Source: Hahella sp050299855 (GTDB taxonomy: Bacteria; Pseudomonadota; Gammaproteobacteria; Pseudomonadales; Oleiphilaceae). Taken from it: DNA of 64,000 nt. The notes below the pieces were generated by a model. It did no database searches. It was not told the origin of the DNA and saw only the letters and a program-made list of their open reading frames with translations. The DNA lies in the NCBI GenBank assembly GCA_050299855.1, contig JBNKWQ010000018.1:1-64000 (forward strand), given 5' to 3'. This document shows, one piece after another, positions 34,334 through 43,258 of this stretch. The translations under genes and the position numbers were made by a program. How positions within the stretch are numbered: position 1 is the stretch's first letter; every line of letters starts with the position of its first letter.

Positions 34334-34400
34334 AAAGCCTAATAGCCGGCGCCATACTCGGAGCTGATGGAGTCGCTCTAAGCGACTAGGCTTTCCATCA
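34334..34400. repeat. Nested inverted repeats between two minus-strand genes
   Basis: Three sets of arms occur in about 70 bases: AAAGCCTA (34334-34341) with TAGGCTTT (34387-34394), TGATGGA (34365-34371) with TCCATCA (34394-34400), and a tight hairpin AGTCGCT-CTA-AGCGACT (34371-34387). It may be a REP-like element or an attenuator/terminator for the binding-protein gene. Confidence 0.6.
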
Positions 34401-34446
34401 GGGAATGACGCCAGGCAACTTGACCAAACGGTAGCAGGTATCTTCT

Positions 34447-35325
34447 TTAAGGGGGTGATTCCTCCTGGCCAACGTTAGCCCAGAATGATGCCAGTAGCTC
34501 ATCATAATGAGGGGATGCTCGAAAAGTCTCAATGGCCTGATCAAACGCTTTTACGAAGTCTAAATTTGTCGGATGTTTCTGCAGATAGTTTACGCTGTAG
34601 CCAATAACAGCCTCCTGCTCTTGTACCACCAAGGCCTCCTGCAGGGGCAGGAGTTTGGTCTTGAGATTGGCGTTGGCAATTTTATGTTGCATGCGTGTGT
34701 AGGAAGCGTTGATCGACTCGCGATCATTGATATAGCAGTCAGCAGTTTTCAATATGGCTACGGCGATAATATTTTCGTCATTGCCCGCATGTTCCACGCG
34801 CTGAATTTTTCCTTCTTCCACGGGGTTCCAGAAATCCGTATCCAGCAGGCTAAAACCCAGGTTAGTTGTAACCGTCAGTCCCAGAAAATCCTGTGGCCAA
34901 TGTTTAGGTCCGTCCGTGTCAAAAGTCCCGGCTGCACAAAAAATGGTGACAGATTCCCTGAACAGAGCGTGAGAATAAGGACGCATGTAAAAGCGGGTTT
35001 GTTCCAATCGATAGGGCGGGTAGAGCCCCAATATGCCGCCTTGTTCTGTGAGTAACAGACCACGTTTCCAGGGGATTGGCTTCAGTTCAAGACGATATGC
35101 AGGGAGCAATTTGGCTATTTCCAGCAACATTTGGGTATAGAGCCCCTTCATTTCTCCGTTGACCTCATACGAGTAGGGGAAATAGTTACTGTCACCGTAA
35201 AGTGTCATTACCGGAAGTGCTTGCTCTGATTCGGCGGTGTAGGTGGTTGAGCTGACTAAGCCCAGCATTACCCCCAGCAAGGCGGCGAATCGGCGTGTCC
35301 AGTGAAACTTGACTACCCAAGTCAT
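34447..35325 (-). CDS. Periplasmic solute-binding protein, type II fold
   Basis: 292 residues from the preferred start MTWVVKFHWTRRFAALLGVM, which begins a signal peptide cut near TTYTA. The mature protein has the opening LPVMTLYGDSNYFPYSYEVNGEMKG of the amino-acid/PBPb-like (SBP_bac_3) family, and FVKAFDQAIETFRASPHYDELLASFW near the end. No transporter partners are adjacent, so it may serve a sensor or be an orphan. The start is uncertain: neither the ATG at 35325 nor the in-frame ATG at 35406 has a good Shine-Dalgarno. It is downstream of a MATE efflux gene on the same strand. Confidence 0.8.
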   Translation of the reverse strand: MTWVVKFHWTRRFAALLGVMLGLVSSTTYTAESEQALPVMTLYGDSNYFPYSYEVNGEMKGLYTQMLLEIAKLLPAYRLELKPIPWKRGLLLTEQGGILGLYPPYRLEQTRFYMRPYSHALFRESVTIFCAAGTFDTDGPKHWPQDFLGLTVTTNLGFSLLDTDFWNPVEEGKIQRVEHAGNDENIIAVAILKTADCYINDRESINASYTRMQHKIANANLKTKLLPLQEALVVQEQEAVIGYSVNYLQKHPTNLDFVKAFDQAIETFRASPHYDELLASFWANVGQEESPP

Positions 35326-35451
35326 ACTATCAGCGGAGCTTATGTTGATGATCTCCCGAAAGGTGAATTCTTGGAACTTGAAATCAGTATAGTGGAGTTT
35401 TTGCACGATTCCGAACGGGAATTCATATCTTGTGTTTTTGGTTATCGGGCA

Positions 35452-36903
35452 CTAATTGTTCTCGGTGGTTTCCACGACCTGCTGCCCAAGCGCACTTTTC
35501 TCTGAACAGTAAGTCCACTGGCAGGCTGTGGTTTCTTTAACTTGTTCTGTCTCGGGAACCGAATCCAAGGTCAATTTTGCTTCGCTGCGGGTCAGGTGAG
35601 TTACCTTATAGATGGCGGTGATCATCGCCAGGCTGCCAAAGACAATGCCTCCGGTAATTTCGCCGGCCAACACTCCGATAGCGCCTAACTGTGCTGATAA
35701 CAGTGCTACAAAAGGAATCGTACCGAGGAAGGCGCGGGAGAAATTAAACAATGTGGCCAGATAGGCTGTATTGGTATTGTTAAAGCAGGCGTTGGCAACG
35801 AACAGGAGGCCGTTGAAGAAAAATCCGGGCGCAATCCACAGGCAATAGTGACTGATCAGATAACGGGCGTCCTCAGTCGCATCAAAAGCCGTAATAATAA
35901 AGTCACTGAGCCCATAGAGTAATGCCCAGACAGAGGCGACATACACAGCCGCAAACTTGCAGGCATTAATCATGGTGTCTTTGACCCGCGAAAAGTCGCC
36001 GGCCCCCATATTCTGCCCAATGATCGGACCGATCGCGCCGGAAAGGGCAAACAGACCACAAAAGGCCACGGGGACAATTCTGCCGATGATTGCAGCGCCC
36101 GCCACCGCGTCGTCGCCAAACTCAGCCATGGTTTTCATAACATAACTGCTGCCGACAGGTGTCGCCAGATTCGTCAGCATGGCTGGGCCGGATACACTGA
36201 CCAGGGCTCGCATATCTGCCCACCAAAGACTTGCTTTGGGTGCTGCCAGCAATTGGTGACGGTGCAGAATAAAAAATCCGGCAATACCGAGAATAGCGAA
36301 GCGGGCAATCAACGATGCCCAAGCGGCCCCGGCAATATTCATTTCCAGGCCAAATATCAAGATGGGATCCAATATGGCGTTAACCAGGCCTCCTGCCGCA
36401 ATAGCATACATGGATCGCTTGGCATCCCCCGCAGCCCGCAAGGCACTCGCCAGCCCCATGGCCATGGCCAGGACTGGCGTTGACGGTAAAAGAATTCGGG
36501 TATATTGCAATGCCAGTTGCAGGGTTTCGCCTTCGGCACCTAGAAACCTGAGTAGTATCTGTGCCTGCAGCCATACGGGAGCGGCTACCAATGAGGTAAA
36601 CAGGAAGCTGAATATCAGGATATGCACGCAATACTGACGGGCTTTATCAGGATTGCGCTGTCCGAGGGACTGCGACACCTTAGCGCCCATCCCGATAGAC
36701 AGGGCAATACAGATCGCTGTGAGAAAGAACAGTAAAGTTCCGGCAAAGCCCACGGCGGCAGCCAGTTCCTGTTGTCCGAGCAGACTGAGAAAATACATAT
36801 CCACCAAGTCAACCAGGAACAGGCTTAACAACCCAACGGTACTGGACAGCGTCATCACTAGAATATGACGCATGGTAGAGCCTTGGGTAAAAACTGCCTG
36901 CAT
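35452..36903 (-). CDS. MATE-family efflux transporter
   Basis: 483 residues with about twelve hydrophobic helices in two related halves, typical of MATE pumps that export drugs or organic cations in exchange for Na+ or H+. The first half contains LVDMYFLSLLGQQELAAAVG, and the repeat begins near residue 240 (GPAMLTNLATPVGSSYVMK). FALSGAIGPIIGQNMGAGDF is a family motif. An alternative start ten codons in (MRHILVMTL) has AAGG upstream and may be the true one. The C-terminal 40 residues are polar and cytoplasmic. Confidence 0.92.
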   Translation of the reverse strand: MQAVFTQGSTMRHILVMTLSSTVGLLSLFLVDLVDMYFLSLLGQQELAAAVGFAGTLLFFLTAICIALSIGMGAKVSQSLGQRNPDKARQYCVHILIFSFLFTSLVAAPVWLQAQILLRFLGAEGETLQLALQYTRILLPSTPVLAMAMGLASALRAAGDAKRSMYAIAAGGLVNAILDPILIFGLEMNIAGAAWASLIARFAILGIAGFFILHRHQLLAAPKASLWWADMRALVSVSGPAMLTNLATPVGSSYVMKTMAEFGDDAVAGAAIIGRIVPVAFCGLFALSGAIGPIIGQNMGAGDFSRVKDTMINACKFAAVYVASVWALLYGLSDFIITAFDATEDARYLISHYCLWIAPGFFFNGLLFVANACFNNTNTAYLATLFNFSRAFLGTIPFVALLSAQLGAIGVLAGEITGGIVFGSLAMITAIYKVTHLTRSEAKLTLDSVPETEQVKETTACQWTYCSEKSALGQQVVETTENN

Positions 36904-36952
36904 GTCGGAGCCTGTCTTTTTATTAGACCTCTAGATTAGCAGCTATCCGGTT

Positions 36953-36996
36953 ATGGAGGACAGTAACCACGTTAATGGAGGGCAACTACCACGTTA
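36953..36996. repeat. 22-bp tandem repeat, two copies
   Basis: ATGGAGGACAGTAACCACGTTA (36953-36974) and a copy differing at three bases (36975-36996). The second copy contains the stop codon of the outer-membrane protein gene. Confidence 0.85.
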
Positions 36997-37599
36997 AAAC
37001 GTCAGGCGTGCACCAGCGCCAACCATAAACATGTCAGATTCGCCGGTTTCTTCTTCATCGCCGGCACCTATCAGGTAGTCCATCTGGGCGACAAAGCCGA
37101 AGTTCTTGCTCACAGGGATATGGAGGCCGGCACTCGCAATGGGTGACAAACTTGTGCTGTCGACGCTGACGCTGTTGTCTGTCGCGTTCGCTGTAATTTC
37201 AACCTTTGCCAGTGCAAACCCGGCCTTGCCGAACAGTTCGACATATTGCGTTGGGATAATCAGCCCGCCCATGGCATAAATGGCATTTACTTCAGCTTTG
37301 GCCGTAACGTCCTCAGAAAAGCTATCACTGAAGTCATAACTGGTTTCACCAAAATTCATGTAACCAAGTTCCAGGAATCCCTGTTGGTTCATTTGGTAGC
37401 CGAAAGCCAGGCGTAGACCTGTGTCTGTGTCGTCACATTGATCGTTGCCAATACCGTCACAGCCATCGATGGCTTTAACAGCGCCGATTGTTGCATCAAA
37501 GTAAGGGTGAGGCTTGAACGTTTCCATTTCGGTGGCGGTCTCCGCCCAGGTGAAAGCGGGAGTCAGGGCAATTACTGCCATGCAAAAGTACTTCTTCAT
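36994..37599 (-). CDS. Outer-membrane beta-barrel protein (OmpA/OmpW-like porin family)
   Basis: 201 residues from MKKYFCMAVIALTPAFTWA, a good signal peptide. AAGGTTAGC precedes this ATG; an earlier in-frame ATG at 37728 is not supported. The mature protein alternates hydrophobic residues in strand-like stretches: YFDATIGAVKAIDG, GLRLAFGYQMNQQGFLELGYM, and FVAQMDYLIGAG. It ends in a terminal Phe (GARLTF), as outer-membrane barrels do. About eight strands are likely. A Cys-bearing loop, CDGIGNDQCDDTDTG, may bind a cation or form a disulfide. The function is not known. Confidence 0.85.
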   Translation of the reverse strand: MKKYFCMAVIALTPAFTWAETATEMETFKPHPYFDATIGAVKAIDGCDGIGNDQCDDTDTGLRLAFGYQMNQQGFLELGYMNFGETSYDFSDSFSEDVTAKAEVNAIYAMGGLIIPTQYVELFGKAGFALAKVEITANATDNSVSVDSTSLSPIASAGLHIPVSKNFGFVAQMDYLIGAGDEEETGESDMFMVGAGARLTF

Positions 37600-37802
37600 A
37601 CTGCTAACCTTGTTTACATTAAGTCTTGCCAATTCACAGCGGTATTTCATGTCTGAGATCCGTGTCTGTATTTGAAACAGGTGAATTTCCATAGCGGACA
37701 AAGTGTTGGTTTGTCCGAGCGGTCGCAAGATTAACGAAATTTGCTATCCACTGCTATAAACCTAAGTTTAGCTGTTGGCAGTTAATGACCGGCCCTTGGA
37801 GG

Positions 37803-38117
37803 CTAAATATTTCCCAGTTGGCTGAGTAGCCGGCGCAAAAAAGCTACCTCTTGCCGAAGTTGTTCAACTTCTTCCAGCAAGTCCAGGGAGGTTGCTATTC
37901 CAGCAGTGTTGATATTAAGGTCCTTACGCAGGCGATTGGCCCGGAGCAGGCGAGCCAATGCCCGGCTGTCAAAACGCAGGGGTTCGGTTGGTGCTAATGG
38001 GTGCAATACCCCCAGGTCCACCAGATCCAGAATAAAATCCGGACTGCTGCCACTACGCTCACTCAGTTCTCCCAGAGTGAACGAAAAGGTCATCTCAATT
38101 TGCAGATCCCGCGCCAT
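37803..38117 (-). CDS. cbpM: Chaperone modulator CbpM
   Basis: 104-residue MerR-like protein that binds the J-domain of CbpA and inhibits its co-chaperone activity. The small helix-turn-helix-like part (FTLGELSERSGSSPDFILDLVDLGVLHPLA) and the C-terminal coiled coil (LEEVEQLRQEVAFLRRLLSQL) match the family. The ATG is two bases after the cbpA stop, with GGGAG from the end of cbpA as ribosome-binding site, so the pair is coupled. Confidence 0.93.
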   Translation of the reverse strand: MARDLQIEMTFSFTLGELSERSGSSPDFILDLVDLGVLHPLAPTEPLRFDSRALARLLRANRLRKDLNINTAGIATSLDLLEEVEQLRQEVAFLRRLLSQLGNI

Positions 38118-38119
38118 GG

Positions 38120-39088
38120 TCAGACTCCCATCTTTTCTCTGGGGTTGTAGTATTTTTCCTGTTCCGCCAGCTTGGCATAGAGGTCCTCTGAGGTTTTGCT
38201 ATGTTTGGCAGGCACGGCAATTTGCAGGATCACCAGTTGATCGCCTTTAATATTACCTTGCAGGCCTTTGCCTTTCAGTTTCAACTTCTGTCCCTGAGTG
38301 GCACCCTTTGGAATTTTGAGATTTACCTTGCCGGCCAGAGTCGGTACTACCACCTGGGCGCCGAGTGCGGCTTCCCATGGAGTAATGGGCAATGTCAGTA
38401 ATATGTCACTGCCCTGTACGCTGAACAACGGGTGAGGAGCCAGTTCAATTTCCAGGAACAGGTCGCCGTTTTCGGCTCCACCAATGCCTGGTGCGCCTTG
38501 CCCCCGCAATCGTATATGTTGCCCTGGAGCCATGCCCGCTGGAATTTTAACATTCAGGGTCTTGCGTCGGTGACTGACCAGGCCGTGCTCATCAACCTCC
38601 GGTACACTCAGGGAGATCTGTTTGCTGCCACCGGCAAAAGCTTCTTCCAGGAATAATGGCAGGCGCTGATGCACATCCTCGCCGCGCATACGGAAACCCG
38701 CCTGTTGACCGCGAGGGTTGTAGCGCCGGTGAGCGGTGCCGCTGTGGCCAAATATGGCTTCGAAAAAGTCACTGAAGTGTTGCGAATCCGCTTCGGTAAA
38801 TCCGCCGGAAGAAAAGTGTGAAGCAGACTCCCAGCCGGGAGGTGGGCTGAAACTGCCATCGCGGCCAAATGCTCCCATGGTTTGCAACTGATCATACTCG
38901 GCCCGTTTTTCAGGGTCCTTCAGCACCTCATAGGCTTCCCCAAGCTCTTTAAACTTGTTCTCAGCATTGGGCTCTTTACTGACATCCGGGTGATACTTGC
39001 GCGCCAGTTTGCGGTAGGCTTTTTTGATGTCTTCCGCACTGGCTTTGGCATCCACCCCCAGGATGGCGTAGTAGTCTTTGTATTCCAT
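38120..39088 (-). CDS. cbpA: DnaJ-like co-chaperone / curved-DNA-binding protein CbpA
   Basis: 322 residues. The J-domain occupies 4-70 (KDYYAILGVDAKASAEDIKKAYRKLA) with the HPD tripeptide in KYHPDVSKEP, needed to stimulate DnaK. A Gly/Phe-rich linker (GAFGRDGSFSPPPGWESASH) and two C-terminal substrate-binding domains follow (GQHIRLRGQGAPGIGGAENG, KGATQGQKLKLKGKG). There is no zinc finger, which separates CbpA from DnaJ. It is the first gene of the cbpA-cbpM pair. Confidence 0.95.
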   Translation of the reverse strand: MEYKDYYAILGVDAKASAEDIKKAYRKLARKYHPDVSKEPNAENKFKELGEAYEVLKDPEKRAEYDQLQTMGAFGRDGSFSPPPGWESASHFSSGGFTEADSQHFSDFFEAIFGHSGTAHRRYNPRGQQAGFRMRGEDVHQRLPLFLEEAFAGGSKQISLSVPEVDEHGLVSHRRKTLNVKIPAGMAPGQHIRLRGQGAPGIGGAENGDLFLEIELAPHPLFSVQGSDILLTLPITPWEAALGAQVVVPTLAGKVNLKIPKGATQGQKLKLKGKGLQGNIKGDQLVILQIAVPAKHSKTSEDLYAKLAEQEKYYNPREKMGV

Positions 39089-39380
39089 CTGATCCAGTTC
39101 CCCATACGGTATTGAACATCGGAATAATTTCAGTCATGCCTGAACCGGCCACACAGTTTTTAATACTTTAGCCGCTCCCTCATTCGAAATATTGCTATGA
39201 ATCAGATATATTGGCGATCCTGCACATTACAAGGTCCTATTTCCGAAATCGCGCCATCTTCGGGTGGGACATTCAGATTTTTCTTGAAGACCTCCAATGC
39301 TGATTGCGGCTGGTGATCCTGTGGCCCAAACTCTACAATGTCGACTCTTTAGCTCATCACTTGCCAGCAGGAAAAACTCA

Positions 39381-40223
39381 ATGTTGAGTTACCAGCACGC
39401 CTACCATGCCGGAAATTTTGCCGATGTCCATAAACACTGGATGCTGGTATTGCTGCTCTCGGCACTGAGTCGGAAGGATAAACCCTGGTGCTATCTGGAT
39501 ACTCACGCGGGGCGCGGTAGTTATAATCTGGAATCTGAGTTGGCACAGAAAACAGGCGAATGGAAACAAGGGATTGCACGTTTGGTCGCCCGTCAGGAAC
39601 AAGCGCCAGACGTCTGGCAGCAATATTTGCAACTGGTGCAGAAAGCCCAGCCTTCGCTGGAAAGGTTGCTGGCTTATCCCGGTTCCCCACAGATAGCGGA
39701 ATGGCTGCAGCGGGACCAGGACCGTTCCGTTCTCTGCGAGTTACACCCGCAGGAATTTGAGCATCTGAAAACGCATTTTCGACGCTCCCATCGCAGTCAC
39801 CTTCATTTCCGTGATGGCTTTGAAGGTGTGATGGCATTGATTCCACCGGAGGAAAAACGCGGCCTGATCCTGATTGATCCCAGCTATGAGTTGAAGCAGG
39901 ATTATCTGGGCATACCTGCCTATCTTGAGCAGGTTGCCAAGCGTTGGTCCGGAGCCTGTGTGGCCATCTGGTATCCTGTATTAGCTGATCATCGCCAGGA
40001 AGCCATGTTGGAGGCGTTGCTGGACGGACCATTGAACAAGATCCTGCGTAGCGAAATTCGGTTGCAGGATAAAACGTCGGGCATGCTGGGTAGCGGGATG
40101 CTGGTGTTTAATCCCCCCTGGCAGCTGGATGAGCAATTACAGCAGGGCTGGACATTCTTAAGCGAGAGTCTGGCACTGGACTCGGCTCATTCGATAGCAG
40201 CGGACTGGTTGAAACCTGAGTAG
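39381..40223 (+). CDS. rlmJ: 23S rRNA (adenine(2030)-N6)-methyltransferase
   Basis: Methylates A2030 of 23S rRNA. From ATG 39381 the protein has 280 residues, exactly the usual length, beginning MLSYQHAYHAGNFADVHKHW, the conserved RlmJ N-terminus. The SAM-binding LDTHAGRGSYNL and the catalytic motif IDPSYE (DPPYE in E. coli) are present; the Pro to Ser change is within the loop. AGGAAA lies eight bases upstream. The frame is open for 28 codons upstream but without homology. It appears to be a single gene. Confidence 0.95.
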   Translation: MLSYQHAYHAGNFADVHKHWMLVLLLSALSRKDKPWCYLDTHAGRGSYNLESELAQKTGEWKQGIARLVARQEQAPDVWQQYLQLVQKAQPSLERLLAYPGSPQIAEWLQRDQDRSVLCELHPQEFEHLKTHFRRSHRSHLHFRDGFEGVMALIPPEEKRGLILIDPSYELKQDYLGIPAYLEQVAKRWSGACVAIWYPVLADHRQEAMLEALLDGPLNKILRSEIRLQDKTSGMLGSGMLVFNPPWQLDEQLQQGWTFLSESLALDSAHSIAADWLKPE

Positions 40224-40368
40224 ACCGCTTGCAACGCTTGTAAAAGAGCAATGTACCCGGGAGTTTTGGATTACTTCAGGTAAACCGTGATTTGGCCAGA
40301 GCCAGACACGCAATTGATAGCAGGCCGATGATTGAGGCTTTGCAGATACAGAACAAATAGTGGGAGTT

Positions 40369-41133
40369 ATGACGCCGGTTAATGATGGAAATACAGACAA
40401 CGGGGACCAAACCTGGACTCGCCAAGGCCGTATATTGATCACCGGAGCTGGCCAGCGCGTGGGGTTGCATTGTGTCCGGCAGTTGCTGGCCAGGGGCGAG
40501 CAGGTGGCCTTGACTTATCGTAGTGAGCGGCCTGTTATTGGCGAATTAAGGGAGCAAGGCGCTATTTGTCTTCAGGCCGATCTGGCCGATGCCGGGGAAT
40601 TGCAAATACTTCCAACCCGAATCCGGGAAGAAGTTGGACCGCTCAGGGCGCTGGTGCACAATGCTTCGGCCTGGCTGGCCGACCGCGATGCCGGGACTGA
40701 CTTTGCAAAGGTGATGCAGGAAATGACACAACTGCATATGACAGCACCTTACCTGCTCAACCTGAATTGCCATGAACTTTTACTGCAGGGGAAAAATCCC
40801 TGGTCGGATATAGTGCACATCACCGACTATGTCGTGGAAAAGGGCAGTGATAATCATATTGCCTATGCGGCATCCAAAGCCGGGATGGCGAATATGACGC
40901 GTTCTTTTGCTAAGCGCTTTTCCCCGGAGATCAAAGTGAATACCATTGCACCCTCGCTGTTAATGTTTAACGAGGGCGACCCTGAGGATTATCGCGCCAA
41001 GACCCTGAAAAAGTCGGTCATGGGCATAGAACCGGGTCCCGAAGTCATCTTTAAGGCGCTGTCCTTCGTATTGGATAATGCCTACATGACCGGGCGTGAA
41101 ATTAAACTGGATGGCGGTCGTCACATTCGTTAG
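40369..41133 (+). CDS. folM: Dihydromonapterin/dihydrofolate reductase
   Basis: SDR-family reductase producing tetrahydromonapterin or tetrahydrofolate. 254 residues from ATG 40369, which has GGGAG seven bases before; a GTG at 40360 is an alternative. After a polar 19-residue N-tail come the cofactor motif ILITGAGQRVGLHCV, HNASAWLAD, and VVEKGSDNHIAYAASKAGMAN, which is distinctive for FolM. folE follows after 13 bases. The pair suggests a pterin route from GTP to a reduced pterin cofactor. Confidence 0.93.
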   Translation: MTPVNDGNTDNGDQTWTRQGRILITGAGQRVGLHCVRQLLARGEQVALTYRSERPVIGELREQGAICLQADLADAGELQILPTRIREEVGPLRALVHNASAWLADRDAGTDFAKVMQEMTQLHMTAPYLLNLNCHELLLQGKNPWSDIVHITDYVVEKGSDNHIAYAASKAGMANMTRSFAKRFSPEIKVNTIAPSLLMFNEGDPEDYRAKTLKKSVMGIEPGPEVIFKALSFVLDNAYMTGREIKLDGGRHIR

Positions 41134-41146
41134 TTGAGGAAAATCA

Positions 41147-41713
41147 ATGTTAGATAAGCTGGCTGATAACTATAGGGCCATTATTGATGGTTTGGGTGAA
41201 GACTCCACCCGGGAAGGTCTGGCCAACACACCTATGCGCGCCGCCAAGGCCATGCAGTTTCTCTGTAAGGGGTACCAGGATGACCTCGATACTATCGTCA
41301 ACGGCGCCGTCTTTGAATCCGATACCGACGAAATGGTGCTGATCAAGGATGTAGAGCTGTACTCCATGTGTGAACACCATCTGATGCCATTTATCGGCCG
41401 TTGCCACATAGCCTACCTGCCCAGAGGTAAAGTTCTCGGCTTGTCAAAATTTGCCCGTATCGTGGACATGTATGCCAGGCGCATGCAGATTCAAGAGAAT
41501 CTGACCAAGCAAATCGCCGAGGCGGTGCAATCAGTGACCAATGCCCGTGGCGTGGGAGTCATCGTGGAGGCCCGCCATATGTGCATGATGATGCGTGGTG
41601 TGGAAAAGCAGAACTCTTCTATGGTCTCTTCGGTTATGTTAGGCAGCATGCGCAATGATATTGCTACACGCGCGGAATTCTTGAATTTGGTGCGCGGCAG
41701 AAATGGGTTTTAG
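41147..41713 (+). CDS. folE: GTP cyclohydrolase I
   Basis: Zinc enzyme converting GTP to 7,8-dihydroneopterin triphosphate, the first step of folate and pterin synthesis. It has 188 residues. Zinc ligands lie in YSMCEHHLMPFIG (Cys and His) and RHMCMMMRGVEKQNSSM (Cys). ENLTKQIAEAV is the conserved helix before them. GAGGAAAA precedes the ATG. It is coupled to folM upstream, and a bidirectional terminator follows. Confidence 0.96.
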   Translation: MLDKLADNYRAIIDGLGEDSTREGLANTPMRAAKAMQFLCKGYQDDLDTIVNGAVFESDTDEMVLIKDVELYSMCEHHLMPFIGRCHIAYLPRGKVLGLSKFARIVDMYARRMQIQENLTKQIAEAVQSVTNARGVGVIVEARHMCMMMRGVEKQNSSMVSSVMLGSMRNDIATRAEFLNLVRGRNGF

Positions 41714-41770
41714 CCTGCTCTTGATTAGCACTTGAGGGACTCTGGCAACTGCCATTAGGATGAAATAAGA

Positions 41771-41798
41771 AAAAGGCAGCCCCAGTGCTGCCTTTTTT
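41771..41798. terminator. Bidirectional intrinsic terminator
   Basis: Stem AAAAGGCAGC / GCTGCCTTTT with a six-base loop, flanked by A on the left and T on the right. It serves folE on the plus strand and the SIMPL gene on the minus strand, which converge here. Confidence 0.88.
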
Positions 41799-41825
41799 AT
41801 GGAAGTCTATTGGTTGAGGAATGTT

Positions 41826-42524
41826 CTATTTTTGCAGCTCAATTTCGCCGTTGATCATCACCGTTACCGTTTGGGTGCCCAGTTCTACTGCCGCAGGGCC
41901 GGCATCGGCCATTTTAGCCGCGCTGCGCATCATCTCAACGCGTTGATAAGGTTGGGACTGGTTAGTGGAAATATTGATGGTCGTGATCTTATAGGCTTCG
42001 GCTTTTAGACTGCGGGCTATGATCTGGGCACGGCCTTCGAAGGCCGCCAGGGCATCCACAATCAGATCATTTTCTTTCTGTGCGCGCAGGTCATCAGAGG
42101 CCTCATAATTCATCGCATTCACCGACAGCTTTTCCTGTAATTCGCCGGTCATGTCAGCCAGTGCTTCGATGTTTTGGCTTTCCAACTGCAGCTGCTGTTC
42201 AGCTTTCCAGGCCACTATGCGCTGATCCCGGTATACCGGCTGGGTGCGATAACCCAGAGTCTGACTTTTGATGCTGTTTTCTTTGCCTGCCTTTTTTAAT
42301 GCCCATTGCATGGCTTCATTGACGATCTTGGCGGCAGCCGCTGAGTCCTTCTCCTGTGCATGGGCATAAAGTGTAACCTGTAGGGTGTCATTGGCAAGTT
42401 CCCCTTCGCTGCTGACGCTCAGACTGATGCGATTATAATGAACTTCATCAGCCCAGGCGGAGCTGCTGGCGGCCCAGCAGAGTCCGAGAATCATTAGCCA
42501 GCCAGTTAGTGCTTTCATACCCAT
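41826..42524 (-). CDS. SIMPL-domain (DUF541) periplasmic protein
   Basis: 232 residues. A signal peptide (MGMKALTGWLMILGLCWAASSSAWA) is cut before DEVHYNR. The mature protein has the SIMPL pattern: RISLSVSSEGELANDTLQVTLYA near the start, TLGYRTQPVYRDQRIVAWKA in the middle and VELGTQTVTVMINGEIEL at the end. Family members (such as E. coli YggE) affect oxidative stress resistance, but the mechanism is unknown. It converges with folE. Confidence 0.9.
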   Translation of the reverse strand: MGMKALTGWLMILGLCWAASSSAWADEVHYNRISLSVSSEGELANDTLQVTLYAHAQEKDSAAAAKIVNEAMQWALKKAGKENSIKSQTLGYRTQPVYRDQRIVAWKAEQQLQLESQNIEALADMTGELQEKLSVNAMNYEASDDLRAQKENDLIVDALAAFEGRAQIIARSLKAEAYKITTINISTNQSQPYQRVEMMRSAAKMADAGPAAVELGTQTVTVMINGEIELQK

Positions 42525-42688
42525 ATTGCCTCCTTGGTACGGCGTTGCTTACGATGTTCGCCGAGGGTTTTTAACGATGCTGTTTCAGGTTTGTATAGAT
42601 GCGGTTAAGTTTGACAGGAGGGGGTGGGTTGGCAAGTAAAGAGCGTGGAAATGACAGGGATTTAATTCTTAATGGCAAAACTCAGGGC

Positions 42689-42715
42689 AAAAAAAACCGC
42701 GTTAAATAACGCGGT
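42689..42715 (-). terminator. Intrinsic terminator of the 34-codon gene
   Basis: Perfect 8-bp stem ACCGCGTT / AACGCGGT with loop AAAT (42696-42715), followed on the minus strand by eight T (42689-42696). It lies 40 bases after the small gene's stop codon. Confidence 0.85.
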
Positions 42716-42755
42716 AATGTGCACTTTCATCAGGCTGGAGTATTAAGGGATCACA

Positions 42756-42860
42756 TCAGCAATAGTAGATGTTGTCCAGGTACTCGCCCAATGCATTAAG
42801 ATTGGCCTGTTCCTGATCGTCGTGTGGAATACAAACTTTCCATTCGTCATCGTACATCAT
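42756..42860 (-). CDS. Small protein of 34 residues, unknown function
   Basis: The frame starts ATGATG at 42860 and reads MMYDDEWKVCIPHDDQEQAN, then ends LNALGEYLDNIYYC. GGGAGC lies eight bases upstream and a strong terminator follows 40 bases downstream, so it looks like a complete monocistronic gene. The product is acidic, has no signal peptide or membrane segment and carries two Cys (positions 9 and 34). I recognise no family. A promoter-like TTGGCT plus TATTTT lies about 50 bases upstream on the minus strand. It sits alone in the 734-base gap between the SIMPL and AraC genes. Confidence 0.6.
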   Translation of the reverse strand: MMYDDEWKVCIPHDDQEQANLNALGEYLDNIYYC

Positions 42861-43041
42861 GTGATTTGCTCCCAAAATATGAAAGGTCTGAAAAATATTC
42901 AGGGACCTTAGAAAGCCAAAACAGTAGAAGGTCACTGTTTACATTTAGGAGTGTAGTCCTCCTATATGCAAACTGCTTGACCCCCTGTGTTAAGGTTTTG
43001 ACCATCTGTTGCATTCTGTAGCCGACACCGATCAAGGCCTA

Positions 43042-43087
43042 TGTCATAGGGATTACACTGTGTCATGCAGGTTACAGAGGATGTCAT
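43042..43087 (+). promoter_or_regulatory. Three direct TGTCAT half-sites upstream of the AraC gene
   Basis: TGTCAT occurs at 43042, 43061 and 43082, spaced 19 and 21 bases, about two helical turns, 170-220 bases before the AraC-family start. AraC-type regulators often bind direct repeats at such spacing. The rest of 42861-43258 shows no convincing gene; a 75-codon frame at 43096-43323 has no homology and overlaps the regulator. Confidence 0.45.
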
Positions 43088-43258
43088 CAATATGAATGAT
43101 TGGTGACTTATCCTCCTTCGCGCAACAAGCTATAGTTATCTCTACCCAAGAGGTCTCTGCAGGGATAAATTGGGTGAGGCATTCCAACAAAAATAATGGT
43201 AGGGGCGGGCTTGTGTTGAAGCGGTCTGGTCCCATGCAGTTTTATTTGAGTCCGATAT

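Noticed and set aside
37600..37728. 43-residue N-terminal extension of the outer-membrane protein
   Set aside because: The signal peptide begins at the internal Met (37599), which has AAGGTTAGC upstream; the extension would bury it.
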